DNA of 64,000 nt. Origin: Tyto alba (Eukaryota; Chordata; Aves; Strigiformes; Tytonidae). Position 1 is the stretch's first letter. Every line of letters starts with the position of its first letter. The notes under the pieces are model-generated. The model ran no database searches. It worked only from the letters and a program-made list of their open reading frames with translations, and was not told the origin of the DNA. The stretch covers positions 26,777,936 through 26,841,935 of the forward strand of contig NW_024881327.1 of NCBI RefSeq assembly GCF_018691265.1, in the 5' to 3' direction. The position numbers and the translations under genes were made by a program. Below, one piece after another: positions 40,601 to 52,197 of the stretch.

Positions 40601-41698
40601 GTGTAAAACCCAGACCGCTCGGCGTTTTGCACGTCTCCAGCCTGATCCTCATCCCTCGGAGCAAGGGCAAAGCAGTTCCCTGTGGCGTCTGGGCGTGCTG
40701 CGCGCTGGGTGAGCGGCTGTCTGCAGGCGGCCGAGCAGGTGCTGCGGTGGCATGCACCCACTGCGTGGTGTCCTCCCAGTTGTTGGTAGCGAGCTTCTCA
40801 CCGAAGACCCAGTGCAGCTGCTCGGTTGACTCTCCTTCGAAATAAGAGCCTGGATTTAAAATAAAGAGCCAGTTCAGAAGATATGTGTGTGAAACATGAT
40901 GGTGAGTCTTCCCCTCTTCCTCACAGCGGACACTCAGCCCTGGAAGAGCCTCTCTGAAGCCCTAACTGAATTGTCTCGGTGATCGTTGCGTTTCAGTGGC
41001 ACCTGCCCTGGACAAATGCACAGTATCTCAGTTGTAGGTCACAGTCAACCACTTAACACATGCGGTTTGGGCTCCCACCTTCTCCCCAAGTAATCTTAGA
41101 AATTATGTGGTCACCATTCTTATTTAGAAGGAGGCTTCTTACTGAAAGCAGATCATATGGAGTTGGTAATTCTCACATCTGAAAAACTGTGTTATCTTTT
41201 TTCATACTGCTTCTTTATCGACCAGTTAGAAGAATCAAACCCGTGAGATCTTTTAGGAGTCTTATATTAGCCTTTTCTTCTGTAAATGAATAAATGATCC
41301 AGAACAGTTCTTGTAGAATAGGAAGAATCACGTGTTATACAGGTATTTCAGTTAAAAAGAAGAATAATGTAATTGGGGAATTCTTTCAAAGGCAGCTAAG
41401 AGAATATAACATTAACTGTTACAATTACATAGTTGAGAAAACAGCAATAAGCGTTACGGTAAAAATGTGAAGAAGATTACATTTTTTTAATAGGTCAGTG
41501 CAAATAAAGATATTTTGGGGGGTAACAGTTTTCTTTCCAAGACACAATGTCCCAAAATACTGGAATGCTTTTACATTCTTCAGATAGGAGGCGGTGTGTC
41601 TGCAAAGTACTAATATTAAGAATTCAATTAAATAATATTTTTATGAACTTGACTCTGTCTCTTTGCTTTGTTCTTGCCCCTGTATCTTTCATCCCAAG

Positions 41699-41734
41699 TG
41701 GGAGAAGTACCAGGAAGCTGCTTGAGGGGCAGAG
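41699..41734 (+). other. Exon-like segment (36 nt, phase 2 to 2)
   Basis: Flanked by an acceptor-like TTTCATCCCAAG and a donor-like CAGAG|GTTTGG. Open in phase with the 40273 donor (G-R-S-T-R-K-L-L-E-G-Q-R). Weak on its own. Confidence 0.25.
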
Positions 41735-41936
41735 GTTTGGGGATTCTTTGTTACTTTGAAGCAGAAGTGTAGCTGAATAACTTCTAATTCTAGAGAAATG
41801 TATGCTGAAGACAGTACAGGAGGTTAACGGGAAGCTGCAAATTTTTATAACCTAATTTATACTCATTTATTTATTGATTTCCTCCAATGACTCAGCTTTG
41901 TTATTCTCATGGAAAAGACGAGTACTTCTGTTGCAG

Positions 41937-42001
41937 GAGTTATAAACCATATCAGTCAGTAGTACTTTTCAATGATGCTTTTTATGCAGCCATCTGCACA
42001 G
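41937..42001 (+). other. Exon-like segment (65 nt, phase 2 to 1)
   Basis: Good acceptor (TACTTCTGTTGCAG) and donor (CACAG|GTAGGC). The only open frame is the one in phase with the 40273 donor and encodes S-Y-K-P-Y-Q-S-V-V-L-F-N-D-A-F. Its exit phase does not fit the next exon-like segment, so it may belong to a separate splice form. Confidence 0.4.
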
Positions 42002-42113
42002 GTAGGCTTTGTGAGCAGATAAGAATAAGAAAATTTTGTGTCTTTGATTGGCGTAAACCACTTTAAAGTTTCATGCATTGTTCTCATCTTCTATCTCCTT
42101 TTTTTACATTAAG

Positions 42114-42155
42114 TGATGAGAGACTGGTGGAAAATGAAATTGCTCTTAGAGTGAG
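42114..42155 (+). other. Exon-like segment (42 nt, phase 2 to 2)
   Basis: Acceptor TTTTTTTACATTAAG and donor GTGAG|GTAGAT. In phase 2 it encodes D-E-R-L-V-E-N-E-I-A-L-R-V and joins in frame with the segment at 42858, and directly with the donor at 40273. Confidence 0.4.
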
Positions 42156-42857
42156 GTAGATGGTGAAGATCTGTGGGCTTTGCCAGTATGTGGATTTTCA
42201 AACTTTAATTTTTTCAAAGACACAGTGGTCATTGTCATTTTTGAGAGTGGCTGAGAATAAAGTGCAGATTGGTGTGAATGCAATGTTTGAGTCTTTTTAC
42301 CAAGGGAAAGGAGGCCGTGCTGCTTCTGTTCCATTACTTAAAAAATCGTTGCTGTCTGAATATCCAGTGTGCGTGAAGCAGACGTTGCTTGAACTTTATA
42401 GGTGTGTAACTGACCCCAAAATAAGTGCAGAAAGTGGTTTATACAGTAATATTATAAATGCCAAAACCCATTCAGGTTATTAAATTGTTGCGTATGTTTC
42501 TTGTTTAACTCTGTCCTTCACAGTCCCCTTAGCTTTGCTCAGTGCCACCATTCTCAGAAGGTACTTTTGAAAAGCAGCAGTACCCTGTATGCTGATGAAT
42601 AAAGTGCCAGACCATGCAGCAAAGTGCTAGGTAAAAATTACAGTTTAGTTGTTTGAATTACTTCAGAAATAAATGGGAATCCTTGCTTTTCCCTAGCAGC
42701 ACAATTCTCAGACATGGAAGACTTCAGTTCCGAAACTCTTTGGAATCTATTTATTTTTACAGAATTTTTTTTTTTTTTAAAGTGCCTCTGTAACTGGATT
42801 ATGTTTGTTGGAAACAGAGATGTGATTTGTGATAGGCTTGCATTGTGTGTCTTGTAG

Positions 42858-42956
42858 AATCAAAACTTCAGATGATGGCAATGAAGATAGCAGTAGTACA
42901 GTGATTCTGGACAGCACACTAAAGAAGCTAAATTTCTGACCTACAATACAATAAAA
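42858..42956 (+). other. Exon-like terminal segment with stop codon and poly(A) signal
   Basis: Acceptor GTGTGTCTTGTAG, then I-K-T-S-D-D-G-N-E-D-S-S-S-T-V-I and a stop at 42936-42938, followed 13 bases later by AATAAA (42951-42956). This looks like a true 3'-terminal exon. The acidic, Ser-rich peptide was not recognised. Confidence 0.45.
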
Positions 42957-43199
42957 ACTAGAAAGGTTTTTAATGACTTGCTCATATTTGTTCTCATTTC
43001 TTTATGATTGAGAGTCCTGTTCTAGATCATGATCCAGCATCTAACTGTGCTTACCAGCTTCCCTGTTTGAATTAGGCTACACAACTCTGTATTGCTAATA
43101 AGTCATATGCTGTACTGTAAATTGTATATAATCAGGTGATTGGATGCTATCTGCTGTAAAAAAATATACTTCTTTCAACTTGGTCACTACTACTTCTAG

Positions 43200-43335
43200 G
43201 TGAACACTGAATTTACAGTATCAATGTGATACTTTGGCTTTTTACCTTTGTACCTAGCAGAAAGAGAAGTAGCCAAGCATAAAACACACAATTTCTGCTG
43301 ACCAAGATCAGTGCCAGGGTACGAGGAAGGAGACA
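43200..43335 (+). other. OCIAD2: 5' UTR part of the OCIAD2 start-codon exon
   Basis: Two plausible acceptors precede the ATG: TACTTCTAG at 43199 and TTGTACCTAG at 43257. Either gives a short leader for splicing to the CpG-island exon ending at 40273. Confidence 0.5.
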
Positions 43336-43395
43336 ATGTCTTCTGAAACAACCCAGCAGGAAAGTCAGACATCTCCACTAAAGCAAACTGGATGG
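43336..43395 (+). CDS. OCIAD2: OCIAD2 coding exon 1
   Basis: Twenty codons from ATG (context GACAATGT) to T-G-W, donor TGG|GTAAGC, phase 0. L-K-Q before the junction aligns with the S-K-Q of human OCIAD2. Confidence 0.85.
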
Positions 43396-46300
43396 GTAAG
43401 CTGGGTTTTCTCGTTTTACTTTGATGCTATTGCTAGTGAATAACTGGGATTTTGTATTGGTCACTTACTGAAGAGAGAAACAGATGTCTGTTTGCTTAAG
43501 CGTATAAATGAAGAGAGGAAAGGGCTGTGTGTTGTTCTTCCTGATTCACTGCACTCAGAGGGCTAGGAGCTTTTGAGTCGGGAGATAGTAGGCTCTGATT
43601 TGTGCTATGCTAGTTAAACTAGTTACAAACTGAGAGAGCCCTAGTGTCTTGAGTACTAGTCCAGTATAACCTGTCCCAGAAAGGGAGAAGGAGACACTGG
43701 TGCACAAGAGCCTGCCCTCCAGCGCTACGGCATTTGAGCATTCTCCTCTGCTGGAGAAAGCAGCTACCCACAGGCATTCAGATTTTACTATTTTATGCTA
43801 TAAGCATGTAATTAACCACAAGGAATTCATATGTGGTATGACCTTGTTGCTAACCAGTCACTGCCAGCGAGCAGCAAAAGAGGGCTGATCTGCAAAGGTG
43901 ACCTGGGAGCCACGACTGGACAGCAAGGTTGGCAGGGGGTGTGACCTCAGGGACAAGGAGCACAGTTCCACAGTACCCAAAAAAAGAGGAGCAGAGCAGA
44001 TCCAGTGACGTTAACCAGGGTCAGCCAGCAGTCAGCCCAGTGATTGGCAGGCAAGTCCACAGGCGTAAAGGGAGATTAAGTTAGCAAGGCAAGGTAGGGA
44101 TCATCATCACAAATGCCAGGTACAAGCATACCTACAACACAGTTGAGGCAAGGGCCTGATCTTAAATACAGCTCCCGAGCCAAGAGGAAGAGGCCCTGGG
44201 CTAAGCTTCTTGCAGCTCTTTCTCCCAGATTTGCTGTTTTCACAGCAGTCTAATTCGGTGTTACACAACTGTGCCATGTTAGAACTGACTTTGAGCCCAA
44301 GCAACTAAACCCCTGGCAGGGTGTGTCTGGGGGCAGAAAGGTTGCAAAGCCTGTTGATGCAGGGCCCTGACACTCATTTCCTTATCTTTCACTCAGCCTG
44401 TTTGGATTTTACTGTGTTTGCTGTGACCTTGCTGCGAAGCCAGTTTGAAGCGGTGCTCTGGGCTCTGGAGTGGTCAGTTCTGTACTGTTTACCCAAACAG
44501 CACCACTCTTAACCTTAGTGGGAACAGTGCTTGAAGAAGGACTGAGATAGTAGTTAGCTAAAATGTGTGGCTGCAGCCAGTAAATGCATTTCATTATTAT
44601 GGTTACAAAATCATGGATCAGTCTGGCATAAAATGAGATAGAATCCTGTAACAGATTAATGTGCTCTTTTTCCCAAGGCACTGCTTGTTCTGTGAAGTTT
44701 GGTTTTGCTTTCAAGAATGTTTGTAGATGTTGTGTTTTTACAGAAAAAATGTTAAAATTTCAATTACATTTAACTTAATGATGACTCCTCCTTTCCCCCA
44801 GCTTTTATTGCTGAGCATGTCCATATAGTATGGGGTAACCCTTGGGTCAGCTGTCCCAGCTGTGTCCCCTCCCAAATTCTTGTGCACCCCCAGCCTACTC
44901 ACTGGTGGGATGGTGTGGGAAACAGAGAAGGCCTTGACTCTGTGTAAGCACTGCTCAGCAGTAGTTTAAACATCCCTGTATCATCAGTGCTGGTTTGGTC
45001 ACAGATCTGAAATGCAGCACCATAACAGCTACTATGGAAAAAAAAAAAACAACTCTTTCCCAGCCAAACCAGTATACCCATATATTTCAGATGTCCAATA
45101 ATGATACTACAAGTGCAAACACTGATAACTGAGTCATCTCTTAAAGAAAGAAAAATAATCTACTTATATCTACATGTCAATACCCTGGATAATAGAATGC
45201 AAGAGAAAATACTGTCACTTTTTGTACAATCAGAATAGGAAAAAAAAAAAAAAAAGCCCAAAAGAAGCCTGTTGGCAAGCTAATTATTATGAGGGTGAAG
45301 CCAGTGTGGTTGAGTTCAGTTAATGCCATGAATATGTTTAAGCTGCTCAGAGGGAAAGTTAGGCTAGTTAGGGGAATCTGGCGGAGTTTATGTTGACCCT
45401 TTTCTGAATACTTGCAAAATCTGCTCTTACTGAACTTAAATTGACTTCTGTACAAGGCAGAACTTCATTTTTAGAAACGACCACTCTGCCTTTATTTCCT
45501 GTAATTTCTTTCCCGGAAAGGTGATGTAGCTCATGAGAATGAAAAGGCTAACAGAAATAAAGCAGTATACTTCTGGGGTAAGCAGCAGGTGAGCTATTTT
45601 AGGAAAGTGCAAACCAACAGGATGAGTGGTTTTAACTTAAAACCTATGTAGTTCTTCCTGTTTCTGTAGTGGGGTATCAAGTATTTCATCACACTGCTAA
45701 CAACAGAATAAGGAGTTCTGCTTGTTTGGTTGGCTTTTGTATTGTATTTTATTTGTTTTTTAGATAATTTGTCTTCTGTACTTGATCTATTTATTTCTTC
45801 CTGTGAATTTAAATACATTAAGTTAACCCAGGTTTATCCTTTCAGCCAATGTTCTATTGCCCCATCTCACAAAATGACAATGCTGGAGAAATTGCAAAGA
45901 TCCGTAAAGAATGCAAAAAGGAAAGTTTCTGGTACAGAGGTGAGTGATCCAAAATTGTTCTTATCACACTAAGAATGACTTCTTATTGTACTTAGGCAAA
46001 ACTGGCTGCAAAATGCCATGCTGTTTATTGTAATACACTGGGGTTTGTTGGAATAATATTATAGGTTAACTCTGTCACCTTATTTTGAATTGATAGGGTC
46101 AGTTAAATTATTTGTGTAATCATTGTAAGTAAAGGTGGTTGAATTAAGCTCTTGTTTAATATGAATTTACTTTAACCGTCGTGGATTTGGTTCTATTCTT
46201 GAAGTCCATTACTAGAACAACCTATAGGAATATTTTACTTTATTACATACTTATTCTTGTCTTTGAATAAAAGGCAGGCATGGCTATATGTCTTGGGATT

Positions 46301-49300
46301 TTTAAACTGTTTAGGTGTTAGGACACCTTAAAGGTAAGTTACTTAGTGTTTTAGTGCCTTTTAAGTCCATCATGTCAGTTCATATCGAAAGTACATATTT
46401 TCTGAAAGGAGAAGATTGAAAAGGGTTTCAGCATTTAATCAGAGCTGCTGTCATTACTAGTGTTGCAGAGGAGGAGATACTCAGATTATGGAAGCTATTA
46501 TTTAATAAATATATATACTGCATTAGCTCCAGGTGCTACAGCACGCCTGATGTCTGGCACTGTGTGAACATATCCTTGCTTTGAAGAGATAATAATCTGA
46601 ATGAACAGATGATTAAAACATGATTAAGGTGATTAAGACAGTATGCAAAGTTAATGTTTAGAATATGAGTAATGTGTTTAACATTATAAACATATAAAAC
46701 ATTTAACATAAAAGAGCAATGTATTTAACAATAGGTAACACATTTTGGCTGATACTAGATACTGTCCTTTTTATTTTTACAGCTCTTCCTTTGTCTCTCG
46801 GGAGCATGCTTGTCACCCAGGGGCTAGTCTCAAAAGGTAAATATAAAAAATACTCTATAGTCCTAAATTATGAAATTGAGACTCTGGAATTACTACTGAA
46901 ATATAAGTTTCCCTGAAGCCTGCTGTTTTTCTAGATCAATATTCCTCTCACTCATCACCAATATTGTTACAGTGATTTGATCATTATGTGTGTGTCACCA
47001 CAGTCATTCTTGTGAAACAACATGAACTGGAAAGAGAATTCACAGGTTCAAAGACTGGTGGCTACATTCTGTCACCATGATCACATGTATTTGAGTAGAG
47101 TCCTCACTGGGGCTGCTTGTAGGGCAGAGCATCGTACAACCTGAGCAGGGGCATCAGAATCGGGTACTGTAGCTCTAACTGTTCTTTTATTTGAAAAACG
47201 CTGGGCATGTTTTTACAGTGACCACGTATCAGTACGAATACAGCTTTGGTGCAAAGGGACCAGGAATACTGCCAAAGTGTGAAGACAGAGAGCTTTTTAT
47301 AGAGATGGCTTGCGATCTGCAGGCTACCACAAAAGAGAATTGTATTCTGTTTATGTGGTGGATGACCCTGGTTCTACACATTGCACCTTGCAACGTGTAG
47401 TTTCCCTTCTGGAATTTTTGACTAATAATAAGGTTGAGCTTAGCATTTTGAGTAAACAGTGAAGAGCATCCACCCTAAAATGGGTGTATCCCACAGGACC
47501 AAATAAGACAGTCCTTCAGCCTGCATCAGCAAGCAAGGACAGGCAGGAGAAGAGAAAAAAGGGCCTGAAGCAAGAAGCAGAAAAGAACCTAGGGGCTATA
47601 AGAAGTGGGTGGTGGGAGACAGCAAATGGAGGATGTGAAAATGGCTCATCCTTTTCTCACTGTATGTGGTTGCAAGCCCCTTGGTTTGTTCCAGCCACTC
47701 TTACCATGTTTCTTCCTCATCACATTCTTTATTTTTACTGGGATGATCAGGAGAACTAGAGTAGAAAACTTAAAAGCTGTGCTATGCTGCAAGGGGCCGA
47801 TGTGGGTTCCCTGTTGCATCCTTGACCTATGAGCTTGTAGGCAGATGGGGAGGGAAGGCAAAGGATTACACATTTGAGAAAGGGTGAGCAGTGATAGGAA
47901 CAGCACTGGGATTGTCTCAGTAGCTGACATGCCAGTCTCTGGCACTGGGTACTCTTCTCAGTTTCTCTTCATTGTGCTTGGAAGTTTCTGGTCATCTGTG
48001 AAATAGCAAATGCCCATATTAAATAATCATTACTGTGTGTCAACAATTGGAAGGGGGGTGGGGGTTGGCAGTTTAGGAACAAACAAGAATTTTGCCCCAC
48101 CTTTCCCCGAGAGACACAATTTAAAACTGCATAAATGCCAGTGGGCGAAGGCCCTTGCATTTAGCATAGACTGAATGCTCCTCTGTCTAAACGCTCCTCT
48201 CTGATGTCCGCACACGGTACACTGGCTCTAGAAGAAGCTGGAGCTTCTGAGCCCCATTATCACTGCCTGAACACATGTAACAGTGCAAACAAGTTCACTT
48301 CCTTTCCCTTTGCCATGCTAATCCTGCTGTGTGGAGCCCTCCTCCGCAGCAGGGCACTCCTCTGCCAGACACACATGCTCCCAGAGGTATACTGGTTCCA
48401 CCTCCTGGGGTTAACTGGGGGAAGGTAGATTTTGGTGGGAAAAGCTAAAGATGATCTTTCAGTTTTCTTGTTCAGCACACTGTATTCCCCTCTTAAAGGC
48501 CAAAATGTATGATCTCTCCAGAGAAGGAGGCTAGATATCAGTGGTATAGTTTAACACGAATTTAATCAATAGCCATGGAAAACTACTGAGGAGTGGTCTG
48601 TGCCTACTTGTCGCAGCACAAGGAGCTGGAGCCTGAGTGAGAGATTTCAGTTTGCTATTAAAACATAGTAGGGTTGATTGGTTTGCAGTGAAACATAAGC
48701 CACCATCTCCTCCTCCTGCAGTGCTGCAGGTGTCACCAGTGGCAGCTATGCTGCTTTCATGTGGATTTACACTCCGAACCCCTGCCTGAACTGAGTCCTG
48801 CAAAGTCCAGGTTTTTCTCCTCCTATGACTTAGGACAGCCCCAAAACAGATGCAGTAAGAACTAGTGGAATAGAAAGTGCCCTGGTGTTCCTAAATCTGG
48901 GTCAATGGACTTTTAATTTCTTCAGACAGTCTTCACCTTCAGAAATGCAAAAGCTTGTAGGATAAAACACTGTTTTGGTTTTGAGTGCTGGTGAGTTCCT
49001 CAAGTGAATATGCTTTCTGTTTCCTTTCATTTTAGGCATTTTCTCAGCAAGCCCAAGATTTGGTGCATTACCTAAGATGGCAAGTAAGTTGTACCCAGTT
49101 CTAAAAGGAAAGGAAATGTTATTTGCAGGCGATACGCAGACCTTAGATGCATCTCTCTGAATCTCTTTTCAAACTCTTCCTTTTTTGGAATTCATGAGAT
49201 GTTACCCCAGTGCCATAGGAAATCAGAATTCTGCTGTGTTTAAAAATAAACGTATGAAATAAGGTTCTCTTAATGTAAACATTTTCAGTAGCAGCTCATA

Positions 49301-50206
49301 TTTACTTAATATATCCTCTCAAATTGGTAAAAACTCCAGTCTCACCTTTATTTTATAAATAATGTCAGCCTCATTGATCAGCCATGCTTAGCAGATCACA
49401 GAGTTCATGGTATCAAGGAGTCATCGTGGTATACTGTATAAAATAATATGTCCCTTTTCATATGTTAATTTGATTGATCTTAACTGCCTAATTCATGACC
49501 ATTAATTGATAAAGAAAACAAATAAAAGCACAGAAACTGTACAGTAGAGTAAGGTGGCTCTTAAATGGCAAGAAGTGAAGTTGATACCCTCCTCAGCAGA
49601 AGTTCAACAGAAAATTGAGGATGTTGAATTAGTATTTTTCTTCTGATTCTAATGAGTGAAAGAGCCAGCGTGATCTTACGGCAGGCTCATGTTCTAGCTT
49701 CTTAGAAGCCCAGTGAAGAGAGTGTTAAAATTGCCATCATTAGAAATAACCATGGTGTATTATATACCAAGAGAAATTGGTGCTGACATTGTGAATTGAT
49801 TTCATTGTGGGCTATCTCTATAATCTGTTCCTCTAAATATGAAATCTTGTAATTCCAGCTGAATATGATACCCTTTTCCTGGATGTATTGTTTTGGACCA
49901 GTTGCTGTCTCTCACGATAGGTAGCTGGTTTTCTATAATTACTGAAATCATCCCTGTAATCCCTGTATAACTTAATGTGTTTGTGACATGTTCTGAGAAG
50001 ACATGCTACATACAATTTGTTGTATGATTAAAATGGTGCAAATTACGGACCCTTGATTTAAGCTCTTGTATTAACAGTGTTTTGTTATCTGTCTTCATAG
50101 TTGCTGGTGTCTTAGGTTTTGCCATTGGAAAGATGTCATACATAGGAGAATGCCAGAAAAAGTTCCAGAAAATCGGTATCGTACCATTTGGTCCACAACA
50201 AAAAAG
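43336..50206 (+). CDS. OCIAD2: OCIAD2, OCIA domain-containing protein 2 (five coding exons; last exon unsettled)
   Basis: Coding exons 43336-43395, 45846-45939, 46783-46836, 49036-49083 and 50101-50206, all GT-AG with matching phases; 362 nt, about 120 residues. The product starts M-S-S-E-T-T-Q and carries the OCIA domain: I-R-K-E-C-x-x-E-S-F-W-Y-R (residues ~41-52), a first hydrophobic helix with S-M-L-V-T-Q-G-L, P-R-F-G-A-L-P-K, then a second helix with G-V-L-G-F-A-I-G-K-M-S-Y-I-G and C-Q-K-K-F. F-G-P-Q distinguishes it from OCIAD1. OCIA proteins are small mitochondrial/endosomal membrane proteins; family members affect respiratory complex III assembly, and OCIAD2 has been linked to gamma-secretase. 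Human OCIAD2 has about 154 residues, so roughly 15-30 remain for the last exon(s). Candidates are at 53957 and 58887; the Cys-rich human segment before the end was not found. Confidence 0.92.
44787..45075 (+). mobile_element. 5'-truncated LTR fragment, same family as 54427-55022
   Basis: Shares TGCTGAGCATG, GGGTCAGCTGTCCCAGCTGTG, TTGTGCACCCCCAGCC, AGAAGGCCTTG, and CCCAGCCAAACCAG with the second half of the LTR at 54724-55020, in the same order and orientation. The first half of the LTR is absent. Lies in the intron between OCIAD2 exons 1 and 2. No internal retroviral sequence next to it. Confidence 0.85.
45846..45939 (+). CDS. OCIAD2: OCIAD2 coding exon 2
   Basis: 94 nt, phase 0 to 1. Encodes P-M-F-Y-C-P-I-S and E-I-A-K-I-R-K-E-C-K-K-E-S-F-W-Y-R. 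The longer open frame over this spot is a shadow. Acceptor CCTTTCAG, donor GTGAGT. Confidence 0.95.
46783..46836 (+). CDS. OCIAD2: OCIAD2 coding exon 3
   Basis: 54 nt, phase 1 to 1. Encodes A-L-P-L-S-L-G-S-M-L-V-T-Q-G-L-V-S-K, the first membrane helix. Confidence 0.95.
49036..49083 (+). CDS. OCIAD2: OCIAD2 coding exon 4
   Basis: 48 nt, phase 1 to 1. Encodes I-F-S-A-S-P-R-F-G-A-L-P-K-M-A between the two helices. Confidence 0.94.
50101..50206 (+). CDS. OCIAD2: OCIAD2 coding exon 5
   Basis: 106 nt, phase 1 to 2. Encodes the second helix (A-G-V-L-G-F-A-I-G-K-M-S-Y-I-G), then C-Q-K-K-F-Q-K-I-G and P-F-G-P-Q-Q-K. Donor AAAAAG|GTTTGT. Confidence 0.95.
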
Positions 50207-51198
50207 GTTTGTATTTATTTAGTTAATCCTCGATCAAAATAATTTAAGACATAGTAAATATTATATGCAGCAAAACTGTGAATTTTAATTCCGTAATCAG
50301 GTCATGAGGTACTATTCATATTCTTAGGCTGTATCTGACAGTATTAGAAACTACTAAACATTATTTGGAAAATGCAAATTAAACTCAGTGTAATACCTGT
50401 TATTAGGAAATCCATGATTTAAATGAAACCATTGTACTTTTAAGTGTGATGGGACAACAGTTATTTTCATCTAATATTGTGCCTCTGTCTCACGATCATC
50501 TATGATATCACTTTGTCCCTTTGAGTCTTCCTTTGTACATCAGGCCAAATATGCTGCAGATTTTTTTTGTACTATCCTCATATTTTAACAACAATTTCAA
50601 TCTCAACGCACATTCCAACCTCCTCCTCTGTGGCTTTGCCCAACCTCACACTGTCATGCCAAACCATGAAGAGCACAAACTGCAAGGGTATTTTTTCCAC
50701 CTTGCAGTTCTAACCATATGATAGATCTCAGTGGTTGCTTTCTGTCACCTGGCACCTCTATGTTTTAGTCATTGTGTTCTAAACTTCATGTAAAGTACTC
50801 TTTCCTGTCAAATCACACTCTGACTTCCTTCCAAGTTCCTCCTTCAGCTGCCAGTACTACTTTTCATTCTCAGTATGGCATCTCATATGCATCTTTCACA
50901 CACAGAACACATTTCCAAAAATCCTATCCACAAACTCATTCTCCTCTGTCTTTCCACATCTTTCCCCCTGACTAGCACAAGCTTTTATGCCTATGAAAAT
51001 GCCTGACTGGTAACAGGAAACTTCTTCATTCTTCGTCTATCTCTCTACTTCCAGTCTTCCCCACATAACTAAGCTATTACTTTCCTCACTTGGTGTTCTG
51101 CAAAATGACTGTTTGTTACTCTTTTGTATTCTACCCCTTGCTCCTAACTCTGTTCATTATCAATAAGTACAATGGCAAGGACTGTCATGTTTTTTCAG

Positions 51199-51431
51199 TT
51201 TATGGCCCGTAAAGCAGTTACAAAAATTGGAGCGTATAGGCAAGAGATTATTTTGTCAGGAATGTTTGCCAGCATGTTATATGGTTGTATTAGAAGGAAT
51301 CCAGCAAAATTCTTCAATATTTTATCTGCTTTCAATATTGCAGGCATTGTCATCATACTTGCAAAGAATGTGAAGCAAAATTGGGATCAAACGAGAAACA
51401 AAGTTTGGATCCTTCAGCATCTTAGTCCTAG
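51199..51431 (+). CDS. Unidentified exon encoding a probable two-helix membrane segment
   Basis: 233 nt open from an acceptor (CATGTTTTTTCAG) to a donor (CCTAG|GTAGGC), phase 0 to 2. Starts F-M-A-R-K-A-V-T-K-I-G; two hydrophobic stretches follow (I-I-L-S-G-M-F-A-S-M-L-Y-G and F-N-I-A-G-I-V-I-I-L-A) with Arg/Lys-rich flanks. It joins in frame with 53957-54002. It does not fit in phase after OCIAD2 exon 5, so either it belongs to another transcript (phase-0 partners exist, for example OCIAD2 exon 1) or it is a decoy. An ATG at 51172, just before the acceptor, is also in frame. Family not recognised. Confidence 0.4.
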
Positions 51432-51870
51432 GTAGGCAACCATGAAATTTAAAATAAATTCTCATTTTATTTTCCATGTCGAGTGGTATTCTTTTTTGAA
51501 ACATTTGAACAATATATTAAAAATCACGGAGTTTAATCATGGATTAAAATCTCAGCATTTTTCGATGAAATATTCTCTATCTAGGGTTTCTAATTAAATT
51601 TGTTTCTCAATTTTTACCTTACACACCTTTCATGCTAATTTTAAATCCCTTATTTCTGAGGAATTTCTGCTTTAGCTGTAGCAAAGTATTGCTTATTCAC
51701 CTAACTGGAATTAATTTGGATTGACTACCTGCATGAAACCAAATATAACTCCTTTCAATTTCCAGCTTTTTTACTTAAGAATCAAATAATTATGGATAAT
51801 GTTGAAATTTTAAAATACATTGAAATACTCAGAATCTAAAAGCAGGCACATTTGGGTTTGTTTGTTTATT

Positions 51871-51893
51871 TGGGGGGGTGTGTGTGTGTGTGT
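51871..51893. repeat. G-run followed by (TG)n
   Basis: GGGGGGG then about eight TG units. A simple repeat downstream of the exon ending at 51431. Confidence 0.85.
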
Positions 51894-52121
51894 TGCACCC
51901 AGTACTATAGTTTTGCCAGAGCCTTAGTGAGGGTAGTATAAGAGGGTGTTAGAACAGCTATATGGTGGGGCAGGGGAGGCAGCCCATGTGATGTTTTCAC
52001 CCTGGAAAGGGGAAAGTTCCCTTTGCAAAGAAGGAGGGTTTATGGGGTGGAAGGCAGGGGACTGCTTAAAAGCACTTTCACTCTTTGTCTATGAAAAACA
52101 GGCCAGCAGCTGGGCTTTTAA

Positions 52122-52197
52122 AAAGCATTTTCACACATTCTGCTTGTGGTGAGCTGGCCTACATTTCTCACAGGCAGGAGAATGTGTGAAAGTGTTT
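52122..52197. repeat. Inverted repeat (hairpin) of about 27 bases per arm
   Basis: Left arm 52122-52148 and right arm 52169-52197 are reverse complements apart from three mismatches and a two-base insertion, sharing the core TTTCACACATTC / GAATGTGTGAAA, with a 20-base loop. Could be a short MITE-like remnant. Confidence 0.65.

Noticed and set aside
51199..51431. Reading this exon as the next OCIAD2 exon after 50206
   Set aside because: In that phase the frame is a different one with no resemblance to OCIAD2, and it stops before the donor.
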